Origin: Rhodobacteraceae bacterium HLUCCO18 | Lineage (GTDB): Bacteria; Pseudomonadota; Alphaproteobacteria; Rhodobacterales; Rhodobacteraceae | Assembly (NCBI GenBank): GCA_001314805.1 | Contig: LJSY01000024.1 | Coordinates: 1-61,347 of the forward strand | Length of the DNA stretch: 61,347 bases | Reading direction: 5' to 3' | Part shown: positions 25,270 through 36,077 of the stretch, one piece after another | Position numbering within the stretch: the stretch's first letter is position 1 | Layout: every line of letters begins with the position of its first letter | Notes under the pieces: generated by a model | The model's input: the letters and a program-made list of their open reading frames with translations, nothing else | Database searches by the model: none | Told to the model about the DNA's origin: nothing | Translations under genes and position numbers: made by a program

Positions 25270-25405
25270 GTTACTCACCTGCCTCTGCACGGTTCGATTG
25301 GCCGGGCATTCCCGGTCCACGGGATACCCGCACCTTCGAATCGCAAGCATTTTCGCCAACACGTTGATGAAAAATAGGCCTTTTCGGGACGCCGCACCGA
25401 CCCGG

Positions 25406-26170
25406 TCAGCCGATCTCGCGGATGCCCGCGACCTCGCGGCGCGCGCCCTGCAGCATCCAGGCATGTTCGGAGGCGATGAAGAAGACGCTGACGCCGTGCT
25501 CTGCATGAAGCGCGCGCGCGGCCCCGGCATGGGCCACGAAGGTCATGAAGGCGCGTCCCGCCGCGCGCGCCGCCGCCCCGGTCCTCGCATAGGCGCGGGC
25601 CACGTCGGCATTGTCCTGCGAGACATGGCCATAGCCCACCGTCAGGTCAGCGGGCCCCAGGAACAGCGCGTCGATGCCCGGTGTTGCGGCGATCTCCTCG
25701 ACGGCCTCGACCGCTTCGGGATCCTCGATCTGGGCGATGACCAGTGTCCCGGCGGCGTCGGACAGAACCTCCGGCATGCTGCGCGTCGCGAAGCCGGCCC
25801 AGCGCGTGGAGCCCGCATATCCGCGTCCGCCCGGCCCGAAGCGCGCCGCGCGGGCGACCCGTTCGGCGGTTGCCGCGTCTGTCACATGGGGCACGACGAT
25901 GCCATGGGCGCCCGCGTCGAGCGCCATGCCGATCTGCTCCGCGCTGCCGGAGGGCACGCGCACCAGCACCGGGAAATCGGCGGCGCGCGCCACGGCGCAG
26001 AGCGCGTTGAGCGCCGCGCGGTCGAACGGCGCGTGTTCGGCATCCAGACAGACGAAGTCGAGCCCGCCGAGGATCAGGACCTCGAGGATGTCGACCGCCG
26101 GGGTCTTCATGAAGGTGCCGGCCAGCGGCGTGCCGTCCATCACCCGTGTCCGGAACTTGTGAACAGACAT
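25406..26170 (-). CDS. HpcH/HpaI family aldolase
   Basis: 254 residues. Family motifs: FVCLDAEHAPFD (metal and base region, near 39), VLVRVPSG, GAHGIVVPHV and ALFLGPADLTVGYG near 175. These class II aldolases cleave 2-keto-3-deoxy acids or related compounds to pyruvate and an aldehyde with a divalent metal; the exact substrate is unclear. GGGGGAAG upstream fits ATG 26170 best (another ATG lies two codons earlier). No sugar-acid genes are nearby. Confidence 0.87.
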   Translation of the reverse strand: MSVHKFRTRVMDGTPLAGTFMKTPAVDILEVLILGGLDFVCLDAEHAPFDRAALNALCAVARAADFPVLVRVPSGSAEQIGMALDAGAHGIVVPHVTDAATAERVARAARFGPGGRGYAGSTRWAGFATRSMPEVLSDAAGTLVIAQIEDPEAVEAVEEIAATPGIDALFLGPADLTVGYGHVSQDNADVARAYARTGAAARAAGRAFMTFVAHAGAARALHAEHGVSVFFIASEHAWMLQGARREVAGIREIG

Positions 26171-26262
26171 GCGCATCTTCCCCCTGACCATCCGCCCCTC
26201 GTCGATCGGGAGCCTGCCGCCGTGGCCTGCCGAATGCAATGCCCGGCGGGTGCCGGCGGGGA

Positions 26263-27399
26263 TCAGTCGGGAAAGGCGGCAGGGTCGATCGGCACCGTTT
26301 GCGGCGCGAACGGGAGAGGCGCGGCCTCCGGCGCGACCTCGTCGGGACATCCCGCAGGCGGCGGGGCGGCAGCGCCCATCGGATCAGGTGCGGCGACTGC
26401 GGGCGGCGGGGGCGACACCTGCCGGCCCGGCCGCTGCATGTCATGACCCGGCGACGCGGGTTGCGGCGCCATCGGCGGGACGCGATCCGCGGCGCCTCCC
26501 GTCATCCGCAGGGCGCGTTGCCCGCCGATCTGGCCCAGGCGCCCCCTCAGGACCGTCTTGCCCTCCGGGGTCTGCAGGCACACGGACGCGAGGTCCGAGG
26601 CCTCGAAACCGATGAGATCGCCGGGGCCGAGCGCCTCGACCTCCCGCAGGCTCCGTGTCGTCCGGACGAGGGTCGCCTCGAGGCTCAGCCGCGCCCCGGC
26701 CATCGCCGCCACGAGCGCCGCGCGCCACGCCTCCGGCGCGATCCCCGTGGCGGCGGGCGCGCGCGGCGCGGGATCGCGCGTGCGTGGCAGGATCAACGTG
26801 GCCCGCCCGCCGCGCATGCCCTCCTGTCCCAGCGCGAGGTCGGCCGACATCACGTGGTAGACCCGTTCCGGCAGCAGCAGGCCAAGCTGCTTGCGATCGG
26901 CGATGCGGCTTCCGAAATTCAGGCGCTGCGGCCAGTCGCAATCCGCCATCGATTGCGTCTCGCGCGAGAAGGCGGCGAGGCAGAGATCGATGAAATCACG
27001 GCAGAGCGCCTCGTCGATGCGGGTCACGGGGCGCGGCGGCAATTCCCGCGTGTCGACGCGGCCTGTCGTCTGGACCTCGACCAGCGCATCGACGGCCCCG
27101 TGGGACAATGCGATCAGGCCACGCGCGCCGTCGCGATCCTCAAGCACCGCGATCAGCCCGTGTTCGGGCAAGCCGTCGAGCGCCCGGGCGAGGTCGACAT
27201 GTTCCGCGACGTCCGTCCGCCGTGGCACAAGCTCGAGTCCGGCGAAGGGCACGGCGGCATGGCGCAGCGCCCGGTCCCAGGCCGGCGTCAGCAGGGCCGA
27301 GCGGTCGCGCGCCGCCGCGGCCTGACGCCCATGGGCGGCCACGATGCGGGCAAGCACGCTCGGCTGTGCGTGATCGGCGGGCTCTTCTCTATCGGACAT
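26263..27399 (-). CDS. FliM/FliN-like C-ring domain protein
   Basis: 378 residues. The middle resembles FliM (ALLTPAWDRALRHAAVPF near 40; INLVLP-type segment ATLILPRTRD). A SpoA-like C-terminal domain follows (SLREVEALGPGDLIGF, near 240), then a Pro/Ala-rich tail. No other flagellar genes are in the window and it lies right after the sensor kinase, so it may be a switch-like or CheY-binding partner of the adjacent receiver protein. An in-frame ATG at 27447 would extend it by 16 residues; neither start has a clear Shine-Dalgarno. Confidence 0.7.
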   Translation of the reverse strand: MSDREEPADHAQPSVLARIVAAHGRQAAAARDRSALLTPAWDRALRHAAVPFAGLELVPRRTDVAEHVDLARALDGLPEHGLIAVLEDRDGARGLIALSHGAVDALVEVQTTGRVDTRELPPRPVTRIDEALCRDFIDLCLAAFSRETQSMADCDWPQRLNFGSRIADRKQLGLLLPERVYHVMSADLALGQEGMRGGRATLILPRTRDPAPRAPAATGIAPEAWRAALVAAMAGARLSLEATLVRTTRSLREVEALGPGDLIGFEASDLASVCLQTPEGKTVLRGRLGQIGGQRALRMTGGAADRVPPMAPQPASPGHDMQRPGRQVSPPPPAVAAPDPMGAAAPPPAGCPDEVAPEAAPLPFAPQTVPIDPAAFPD

Positions 27400-27467
27400 G
27401 CACGAAAACGCGGCTCGAACCTGGCGGGGATGGGCCGGTTCTGACATGCGCCCGGTTAAGGAAGTCT

Positions 27468-30170
27468 CTATTCGGCGACGGAGCGGGCGGCGACGACATC
27501 GGCCAGCCCGAGCGGCAGGCGCACCACGAAGCGCGTGCCGCCGCCGGGCTGATAGGTCAGGCTGCCCCCTAGCCTCGCCATGATCTCGCGGCTGATCGCA
27601 AGCCCCAACCCCGCGCCCGGCGCACCCTTGGCCGTATCGAGCCGCGCGAATTTCTCGAAGATCAGGCTGCGTTGGCGGGAAGGAATGCCCTTGCCATTGT
27701 CCGCGAACACGATCTCGACCGCGTCGGCGCCGCGCCGGACCTCGATGCGCAGCTCGGGCTCGGCCGCGTCGCAATATTTCTGGGCGTTGGAGATGAGGTT
27801 GATGAACACCTGCGTCAGTCGGTCGGGATCGGTCACCAGCGTGACCTCTTCGGCGCCGGCGTCGCGGCGGACGGCGATGCGGCCGCCCTCCTCCATGGCG
27901 CCCGCGGCGTAGAAGGCGCGGTCGAGCACGTCGCGCAGCGTCGTCTCGCCCCGGTGCAGCGTGACCAGCCCGTTCTCCAGCACGCTGAGGTCGAGCAGAT
28001 CGTCGAGAAGCCGCGTCAGCCGCAGGCTCTCGTCATGGATGATGCGACTGAAGCGCGTGCGCGCCGCGTCGTCGACCGGGTCGGCCTGCATGAGGATTTC
28101 CGAGAAGGACCGGATCGAGGTCATCGGCGTCCTGAGTTCATGGCTGATCTGGCTGAGGAATGCGTCCTTCTGGACCGACAATTCGGTGAGTTTCTGGTTC
28201 ACCTCGCGCAGGCGCGCGGCAGTTTGCGACAGTTCGGCCGATTTCGCCTCGAGCTGGCTGGAATATTCCATGATCTGCGCGGTCTCGTCGGCCACGGCCA
28301 GCAGGTCGCGCACCGACACGCTGGCGCCGCCGGTGATCTGGGCGACCATGGCATGCGCTGTAGCCGCGCCCACCGATCCCGCAAGCTCCCGCTCGAGGCT
28401 TTCGAGGAAATCCGGCGTGGGTTCTGGCACATCGCCCGTCCGGCCCTGCGCCGCGGCGGCCTCCTGAAACAGCCTCCCCGCGCGCGACGTGCCGAGGATA
28501 CGCTGCGCCATGATCAGCAGGTCATCGGCCGTCCCCGCCGCCCCGCGCCAGCCCAGAAGCGCGCGGGAATGGTCGTAGACATTGACGAATTGCGCGCCCT
28601 GCAGCCGCTCGAGCGGGCTGGGGAAGGAAAACAGCGAGCCGAGGATGAAGAGAAGCGTGTTCACCCCAAGCGACAGCACCATCGCCGTCAGAAGCGGATC
28701 GGTCGCCTGCAGCCCGAGCGGTGTCGCGGGGCTGAGCCAGGCGAGACCGAAGGGCCCGGTGTCGAGGATGGATGGCACCAGCCCGCCGGTCTCGGCGACA
28801 TTGGGGATCAGCAGCAGCCACGCCCAGATCGCGAAGCCCGCGCCGATGCCGATGGCCGCCCCCACCCGCGTCGCCCCGCGCCACAGGATGCCGCCCAGAA
28901 GGGCCGGCAGAATCTGCGACACGCCGAGGAACGCGATCAGCCCGATCTCGGCCAGTGCGTCGGCGCCGCCCGAAAGCCGGTAATAGCCCAGGCCGAGGAA
29001 CAGGACGCCGCCGATCGACAGCCGCCGCGCCATCAGCGCCACGCGCCGCATGTCGCCCGACATCGGGTCCTCGTGGCGCGTCGCCTGCAGCCAGAGCGGC
29101 ACGATGATGTGGTTCGAGACCATCGTCGACAGCGCGAGCGCGGCCACGATCACCATCGATGTCGCCGCCGAGAAGCCACCGAGAAAGACCAGAAGCGCAA
29201 GACCCTCCCGGCCCAATCCCAGCGGCACGGTCAGCACGAAAAGGTCGGGGTTGCTGCCGGCCTCGGGCACCGACAGGCCGATCACGGCGATGGGCACCAC
29301 GAAAAGGCTGATCAGCAGCAGGTAAAGCGGAAAGGCCCAGGCCGCCGTCGCGAGGTGCCGCTCGTCGGAGTTTTCCACCACCAGCACCTGGAACATGCGC
29401 GGCAGGCACAGGATCGCGAAGGCCGAAAGCGCCGTCAGCCCCAGCCAGCGCGCCCCGTTCCAGTCGGCGTCGGACACCGGGCTCGCCTCGATCCGGTCCA
29501 GCATGTCGGACGGGCCGTCGGCCACGCCCCAGACCACGAAGACACCCACCCCGAGGATCGCGAACAGCTTGACGATGGCCTCCAGCGCGATGGCCGAGAC
29601 CAGCCCCGGGTGGCGCTCGTTCACATCGAGCGAGCGCGTGCCGAAGACGATGGTGAACAGCGCGAGGCCCGCCGCCACCCAGACCGCCGTCTGCTCGGTG
29701 TCGGGCGCACCCAACGCGCCGGGCCGTGCGAAGACCTCGAAGCTGAGCGTCACCGATTGCAGCTGCAGCGCGATATAGGGCGTGGTTCCCAGCACCGCGA
29801 GCACGGTGACGAGGGCCGCAAGCCCGCCGCTCTTGCCGTAGCGGCTGGAGATCATGTCGGCGATCGAGGTGATCCGCTGCGCCCGGCCGATGCGCACCAT
29901 CTTCCGCAGAAGCCAGAACCACCCGATGAAGACGAGCGTCGGCCCGAGATAGATCGTCAGGAACTCCATCCCCGAGCGCGCCGCCGACCCCACCGCGCCG
30001 TAGAACGTCCAGGCCGTGGTGTAGATCGACAGGCTGAGCGTGTAGGTGATCGGCGAATTCAGCCAGCGCGCCTTGCCCTCCATGGCGCGCTTCTCGGCGA
30101 GGAACGCGACCCCGAACAGCCCCGCCACGTAGAGCACGCAGACCGCGACCAGACCGTCGAAACTCAGCAT
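27468..30170 (-). CDS. SLC5-type (sodium:solute symporter) sensor histidine kinase, CrbS/CbrA-like
   Basis: 900 residues. The N-terminal ~500 form about 13 membrane helices of the SSS transporter fold (starts FDGLVAVCVLYVAGLFGVAF). A linker follows, then HisKA with phospho-acceptor His677 (QISHELRTPMTSIRSF) and HATPase (NLISNAQKYC; DNGKGIPSRQRSLIFEKFAR; GAGLGLAIS). Kinases of this design (CrbS, MxtR, CbrA) control acetate or amino-acid use, and CrbS and MxtR control acs; acs is 2 kb away here. No receiver domain of its own. Starts one base after the upstream small membrane gene stop. Confidence 0.92.
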   Translation of the reverse strand: MLSFDGLVAVCVLYVAGLFGVAFLAEKRAMEGKARWLNSPITYTLSLSIYTTAWTFYGAVGSAARSGMEFLTIYLGPTLVFIGWFWLLRKMVRIGRAQRITSIADMISSRYGKSGGLAALVTVLAVLGTTPYIALQLQSVTLSFEVFARPGALGAPDTEQTAVWVAAGLALFTIVFGTRSLDVNERHPGLVSAIALEAIVKLFAILGVGVFVVWGVADGPSDMLDRIEASPVSDADWNGARWLGLTALSAFAILCLPRMFQVLVVENSDERHLATAAWAFPLYLLLISLFVVPIAVIGLSVPEAGSNPDLFVLTVPLGLGREGLALLVFLGGFSAATSMVIVAALALSTMVSNHIIVPLWLQATRHEDPMSGDMRRVALMARRLSIGGVLFLGLGYYRLSGGADALAEIGLIAFLGVSQILPALLGGILWRGATRVGAAIGIGAGFAIWAWLLLIPNVAETGGLVPSILDTGPFGLAWLSPATPLGLQATDPLLTAMVLSLGVNTLLFILGSLFSFPSPLERLQGAQFVNVYDHSRALLGWRGAAGTADDLLIMAQRILGTSRAGRLFQEAAAAQGRTGDVPEPTPDFLESLERELAGSVGAATAHAMVAQITGGASVSVRDLLAVADETAQIMEYSSQLEAKSAELSQTAARLREVNQKLTELSVQKDAFLSQISHELRTPMTSIRSFSEILMQADPVDDAARTRFSRIIHDESLRLTRLLDDLLDLSVLENGLVTLHRGETTLRDVLDRAFYAAGAMEEGGRIAVRRDAGAEEVTLVTDPDRLTQVFINLISNAQKYCDAAEPELRIEVRRGADAVEIVFADNGKGIPSRQRSLIFEKFARLDTAKGAPGAGLGLAISREIMARLGGSLTYQPGGGTRFVVRLPLGLADVVAARSVAE

Positions 30171-30171
30171 C

Positions 30172-30459
30172 TCAGGCCCGCCGGTCGGCGGCCGGTGCCG
30201 AAGGGTCCCGCGGCGGCTGCGTGTCGCCGTCGGCCAGCGCGCGGTTCACCAGCGCCGTCACCGCGATCAGGACGACCCAGACGGCGAAACAGTAGACAAG
30301 CCATTCCGCCATGCCGGCCCCGGCCTGCCCGCTGGTGTCCTCGACGATGAAGACCGGGCCAAAGAACAGGATCATGCCCAGCACGGGAAGAAGGCGCGCG
30401 GCGTCCTGAAGCCGGTTCTTGCGGTAGGTCCTGCGTTCGAGGAAAACGCGCCGCGCCAT
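30172..30459 (-). CDS. Small two-helix membrane protein upstream of the sensor kinase
   Basis: 95 residues. A basic N-terminus (MARRVFLERRTYRKNRLQ) puts the start inside the cell, with two membrane helices (LLPVLGMILFFGPVFIV and WLVYCFAVWVVLIAVTALV) and a polar Pro-rich tail. Family unknown. It lies 16 bases after the response regulator stop and one base before the kinase start, so it is co-translated with the kinase and may help its folding or sensing. Confidence 0.75.
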   Translation of the reverse strand: MARRVFLERRTYRKNRLQDAARLLPVLGMILFFGPVFIVEDTSGQAGAGMAEWLVYCFAVWVVLIAVTALVNRALADGDTQPPRDPSAPAADRRA

Positions 30460-30475
30460 GGCGAATGCCCTCCGC

Positions 30476-30889
30476 TCAGGCGCCGCTGCGCCGGTCGTCG
30501 CCGGCGGAGGAAGGCGACACGCTTCCCTCCGAAAGGGACCGCACGGTGGCCACGAGTTCGTCGTTCGAGAAGGGCTTGGTCAAAAACGCGTTCGCGCCCA
30601 GCGCCATGGCCTGTTCCCGGTCCCGGGCCTGCCCCTTGGCCGTCAGGAGAAGCACGGGCAGTGCACGGGTGGCAGGCCGCTCGCGCAGGTCGCGCAGGAT
30701 GTCGAGCCCCGAGCGCCCCGGCAGCATCACGTCGAGCACGAGGATGTCGGGATCGACCCGGTCGATCTCGGCCAGCGCGGTTTCGCCCTTGCCATGGCCA
30801 AGCACCTCCCACCCGTCGCGTGACAGGATGAAGCCGATCGCCTCGAGGATATTGGCCTCGTCCTCGACCAAGAGAATGCGCTTCGCCAC
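30476..30889 (-). CDS. Single-domain response regulator
   Basis: 137 residues, receiver domain only. The acidic pocket is Glu9-Asp10, phospho-acceptor Asp53 (ILVLDVMLPG), Thr83 and Lys105 (LTKPFS). No DNA-binding output, unlike CrbR. GGGAGG eight bases before GTG 30889 supports that start. Genes in the same unit: XRE regulator, this receiver, small membrane protein, SLC5 kinase, FliM-like protein. It probably takes phosphate from the kinase and passes it on by protein contact, perhaps to the FliM-like protein. Confidence 0.88.
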   Translation of the reverse strand: MAKRILLVEDEANILEAIGFILSRDGWEVLGHGKGETALAEIDRVDPDILVLDVMLPGRSGLDILRDLRERPATRALPVLLLTAKGQARDREQAMALGANAFLTKPFSNDELVATVRSLSEGSVSPSSAGDDRRSGA

Positions 30890-30967
30890 GGTGTCCGGCC
30901 TCCCTCCGGCAGGAGTTGCAGTGTGCAGAACGCCCGCCGAATAGGCAATGATCAACTGGCGCGACGC

Positions 30968-32305
30968 TCAGCGCCGGGCCATGCACTCCGCACGCGGACA
31001 AAGGCTGCAGCCCGGGCCGATGGAAATGGCCGCGCCGTTCCTGTCCCCGTCCCTGTCCCCGGCCCCGTCCTCGGCCCCCGCCTCGACCGGCGAGATCAGC
31101 ATCGTCGCCTGCATCACCGGCGCGCTGCCGAAGCCGGTCTGCGAGACGGGCTGCGCCACCGACCACGCGCGGAAACGGGCCCCGGACGGTGTCCGCAGGA
31201 TCGCCATGTCGGGCTGACCGGGCCGCGCCAGCGCGGCATAAAGCGGCCAGAGCGGGCAGCCCGGCCCGAAGCGCGGGATCGAGAACGCCATGAGCCGGCG
31301 GCGGAACAGAAGCGCCCCGGAGGCGTCGCAGACGGCCAGCCCGAAGGCGGGTGCGGGCTCCTCGCGCGGAAGCGTGGCGAGCCGGCGCAGCACCAGCGCC
31401 ACGTCCCCGCCCCCCAGCGACAGCAGCGCGGAAGGATCGAAGCGGGCCGCGCGGGCGGTGGGCAGAAGCGCGGACAGGGGCAGCCGCGCCGCATCCTCGG
31501 CATAGCGGGTCAGCATCCGCTCGGCCATGGCGCGGCTGGCGGCGTCCTCCATTCCCGCGCTCTGGTCGAGAATGGACGCGATCGCGGTCGCGCCCCCGGT
31601 CTCGATGGCGGGGAAATGGTGGTCGTTGGCATCGAACAGCGCCTCCGCCGTCTCGACGGGCGTGGCCGACAGCGTCTCGCCCCGCGCATCGGGCGCCTCG
31701 AAATGCCCCAGAAGCGCCGTCGCCCGCCGCGAAAGCCGCTCGGCCTCCTCGTGGAGGTTGCGGTGGAAACGTCCGCGCCATGCGGGGTCGAGATCGGCCT
31801 CGCGCACGAGAATGTCGGCGGTCGACCGGATGGCGGCGGCGCTCGACAGGACCTCGTGCATGGCCTCGGCCAGCACCGGATCATGGGCCAGCCGGTCGCG
31901 CAGCGCCTCGACGGCGGCCTCGAGGTCTCCGATGCGCTTGCGCTGCTGCGCGATCAGCGCGGTCCAGCCCGGAAACCGTGCCGCCAGATCGTCGATCCGG
32001 TCGGTCTCGGGCCCGCCGCGACGGCCCTCGCCCAGCCCGTTGGCGGCGGCCTGCAGCGTGTCGTGAATGGTGGCGTCGGCGCCGTCCGACAGCACCCCCG
32101 GCTCCACCCCCAGCGCGCGCGCCAGTTCGATCAGAAGCTTGCCGCCGATCCTCCTGCGGTTGTGCTCGATCAGGTTGAGATAGGACGGTGAAATGCCCGC
32201 GGCATCGGCCAGCGCGGACTGTTTCATGCCGATCAGAAGCCGCCGGTCCCGGATGCGGCTTCCCGTGAGCTCGACGCGCCCGTTGCGCTCCGCAAGAGTG
32301 GCCAT
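30968..32305 (-). CDS. ScfR/RamB-type XRE regulator of short-chain acyl metabolism
   Basis: 445 residues. N-terminal HTH_3 domain (LLIGMKQSALADAAGISPSYLNLIEH). The long C-terminal part is the short-chain fatty acyl regulator domain (DUF2083 type), ending in a Cys pair CSLCPRAEC. Relatives control acetate, propionate or glyoxylate genes by sensing acyl-CoA. It is divergent from acs, 221 bases apart, so acs is a likely target. Tandem TTTACAG repeats lie 20-39 bases before its own start, suggesting autoregulation. Confidence 0.88.
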   Translation of the reverse strand: MATLAERNGRVELTGSRIRDRRLLIGMKQSALADAAGISPSYLNLIEHNRRRIGGKLLIELARALGVEPGVLSDGADATIHDTLQAAANGLGEGRRGGPETDRIDDLAARFPGWTALIAQQRKRIGDLEAAVEALRDRLAHDPVLAEAMHEVLSSAAAIRSTADILVREADLDPAWRGRFHRNLHEEAERLSRRATALLGHFEAPDARGETLSATPVETAEALFDANDHHFPAIETGGATAIASILDQSAGMEDAASRAMAERMLTRYAEDAARLPLSALLPTARAARFDPSALLSLGGGDVALVLRRLATLPREEPAPAFGLAVCDASGALLFRRRLMAFSIPRFGPGCPLWPLYAALARPGQPDMAILRTPSGARFRAWSVAQPVSQTGFGSAPVMQATMLISPVEAGAEDGAGDRDGDRNGAAISIGPGCSLCPRAECMARR

Positions 32306-32526
32306 CGCGGCCTCCGCCTGTTTTTACAGGACCCGTTTACAGCATTGCGGATGTTTTTCAATCATTTGAGGCCAGCGTTCCGATACGGCTTGTCAAGGCG
32401 CCTGCGACCATCGCCCGCTTGCCTCGCACGCGAGGATGAGAAAAACTCCGCACAACGTCAGGATGTGCCCAGAACGTGCCGCGACGCGCGTCCGCCTCGC
32501 CTGACACCTTTGGAGGAGAAACACCA
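32306..32526. promoter_or_regulatory. Divergent regulator / acs promoter region
   Basis: Contains the acs Shine-Dalgarno TTGGAGGAG at 32511-32519, a short A/T-rich stretch around 32355-32370, and the tandem TTTACAG operator near the regulator start. Both promoters must lie in these 221 bases. No small gene is seen. Confidence 0.55.
32320..32344. promoter_or_regulatory. Tandem TTTACAG operator candidate
   Basis: CTGTTTTTACAG at 32320-32331 is a 12-base palindrome. TTTACAG occurs in it (32325-32331) and again at 32338-32344, a 13-base period. The pair sits 15-39 bases upstream of the XRE regulator ATG, in its likely leader or core promoter. Binding is inferred. Confidence 0.5.
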
Positions 32527-34476
<1,950 letters not shown>

Positions 34477-34616
34477 CGCCCTGGCCGGCGCCATGCGCGC
34501 CTCACCCGGGCCCGGACGAGGCCGCCGTTTTCTGCAACTCCCTATCATTCGCGAATACAGGTGCTTGAGACATCGTTCCCGGCTCGTTAAGCCCGGCGCA
34601 TCCGAAGGGGAACGCG

Positions 34617-35507
34617 ATGTCCGCTGCGCTCAAACTCGCCCTGGGCAGCCTTCTGATCGGCTGTGTCGTGCTCGGTCTGAAGGCGCTTGCCTGGTGGATG
34701 ACGGGTTCCGTAGCGCTTCTGTCGGATGCGCTGGAAAGCACCGTCAACCTCGCGACGGCCTTCGCCGCACTGGTCGCGATCCGCGTGGCGCAGCGGCCCG
34801 CCGATGCCGGCCATCCCTTCGGCCACCACAAGGCGGAATTCTTCAGCGCCGTGCTGGAAGGCGTGATGATCATCGTCGCGGCACTTTTCATCCTGCGCGA
34901 GGCCTGGGCGGGCTTCATGGCGCCCCGGGCCATCGACGCGCCGCTCGAGGGGCTGCTGGTCAACGGCGCGGCCACCGCGATCAACGCCGTCTGGGCCTTC
35001 GTCCTGATCCGGCAGGGCCGCCGCCTGAGATCGCCCGCGCTTCTCGCCGATGGTCGTCACCTGTGGGCGGATGTCGTCACCTCCGTGGGCGTCGCAGTGG
35101 GCGTGCTGCTGGCGGTGCTGACGGGCTGGTGGGTGCTCGACCCGGTCATGGCGGCGCTGGTGGCGGTCAACATCCTGTGGTCGGGCTCACGCGTGGTGCG
35201 CGACTCCCTCAGCGGCCTGATGGACGAGGCCGTCCCCGAGGACACGCTCGCCCTGATCCGCGAGGCGATCTCCGCCGAGGCCCATGGCGCGGTCGAGGCT
35301 CATGACCTGAGGACCCGCCATGCGGGCAGCGCCACCTTCGTCGAGTTTCACCTCGTCGTTCCGGGGGAGATGAGCGTTTTCGACGCGCACGAGATCTGCG
35401 ACCGGGTCGAGGCCGGGATCGGACGGGCCGTGCCCGATGTCCGCGTCACCATCCACGTGGAGCCGGAGCACAAGTCGAAGCAGACGGGAATCGTGGTTCT
35501 CGACTGA
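34617..35507 (+). CDS. Cation diffusion facilitator (CDF) metal transporter
   Basis: 296 residues. Six membrane helices and a cytosolic C-terminal domain. Metal-site residues appear in LLSDALEST (helix 2 DxxE-like) and HLWADVVTS (helix 5 HxxxD). HPFGHHKAE near 65 is the family loop motif. Exports divalent cations such as Zn2+, Fe2+ or Mn2+ by proton exchange. The motif set does not settle the metal. Upstream, ATTCGCGAAT (34547-34556) is a perfect ten-base palindrome that could be an operator. Confidence 0.9.
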   Translation: MSAALKLALGSLLIGCVVLGLKALAWWMTGSVALLSDALESTVNLATAFAALVAIRVAQRPADAGHPFGHHKAEFFSAVLEGVMIIVAALFILREAWAGFMAPRAIDAPLEGLLVNGAATAINAVWAFVLIRQGRRLRSPALLADGRHLWADVVTSVGVAVGVLLAVLTGWWVLDPVMAALVAVNILWSGSRVVRDSLSGLMDEAVPEDTLALIREAISAEAHGAVEAHDLRTRHAGSATFVEFHLVVPGEMSVFDAHEICDRVEAGIGRAVPDVRVTIHVEPEHKSKQTGIVVLD

Positions 35508-35649
35508 CCCCGGCGCGCGTCGGACGGGGCCCCGGATCATGGCGAAAAGGCGGAGAATGCTTCGAATGCCGCCGATCCCCTTGGGAACCGGCCGACATCG
35601 TGGCATGTTCAGCGCCGTGGTGGGGGCTCCATGAGATGGAGCGCAGGTG

Positions 35650-36012
35650 ATGACACCGACCGCACCTTCCACTGGCCCCGCCCTGCCCGCCCCGGCGCAG
35701 GGCACCGCGCCGCAACCGAGCCCCACGGGGTCCGAGCCGCCGGCCGCGCCGAGGCCGCTTCTGGGCGCGAGCGCCGTGACGCAGGCCGACGCGGCGGCCA
35801 AGACCGCGCTCGGCGTGCCGGGACATGCAAAGAAATCCGTGCCGGAGATCCCGCCCGATCCGCCGCCCGTCAAGGGGCTGGGCATCCCGCCGCTGCACAT
35901 GCGCGCGGTGGGCGATTTCGATGCCGCGCGCGATGCGCCAGCGCCCAGCATGGGTGATCTGGTGAACGCTCTGCGGACTCCGGGGCCGAGGGGACTCGAC
36001 CTCCGACTGTGA
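35650..36012 (+). CDS. Pro/Ala-rich hypothetical protein
   Basis: About 120 residues, low complexity: Pro, Ala and Gly make up more than half. No signal peptide, membrane helix or recognised motif; predicted disordered. GGAGC seven to ten bases before supports ATG 35650 (an adjacent GTG at 35647 is possible). It ends at a strong hairpin and its codon use fits the genome, but composition alone can keep frames open at this GC content, so it may not be a real gene. Confidence 0.45.
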   Translation: MTPTAPSTGPALPAPAQGTAPQPSPTGSEPPAAPRPLLGASAVTQADAAAKTALGVPGHAKKSVPEIPPDPPPVKGLGIPPLHMRAVGDFDAARDAPAPSMGDLVNALRTPGPRGLDLRL

Positions 36013-36018
36013 AGCCAC

Positions 36019-36056
36019 GAAAAAGGCCCCGGCGCGATACGCCGGGGCCCGTCTTT
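36019..36056. terminator. Bidirectional intrinsic terminator
   Basis: Ten-base perfect stem GGCCCCGGCG (36025-36034) and CGCCGGGGCC (36040-36049) with loop CGATA. On the minus strand it is followed by TTTTTCG, ending the pyrimidine operon; on the plus strand CGTCTTTCC follows, weaker. Confidence 0.88.
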
Positions 36057-36077
36057 CCTCGGGTCGCGTGGTCCGGA

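Noticed and set aside
27672-30350. 892-codon plus-strand frame over the sensor kinase
   Set aside because: Mirror of the kinase; composition dominated by Arg, Gly, His and Gln with no domain.
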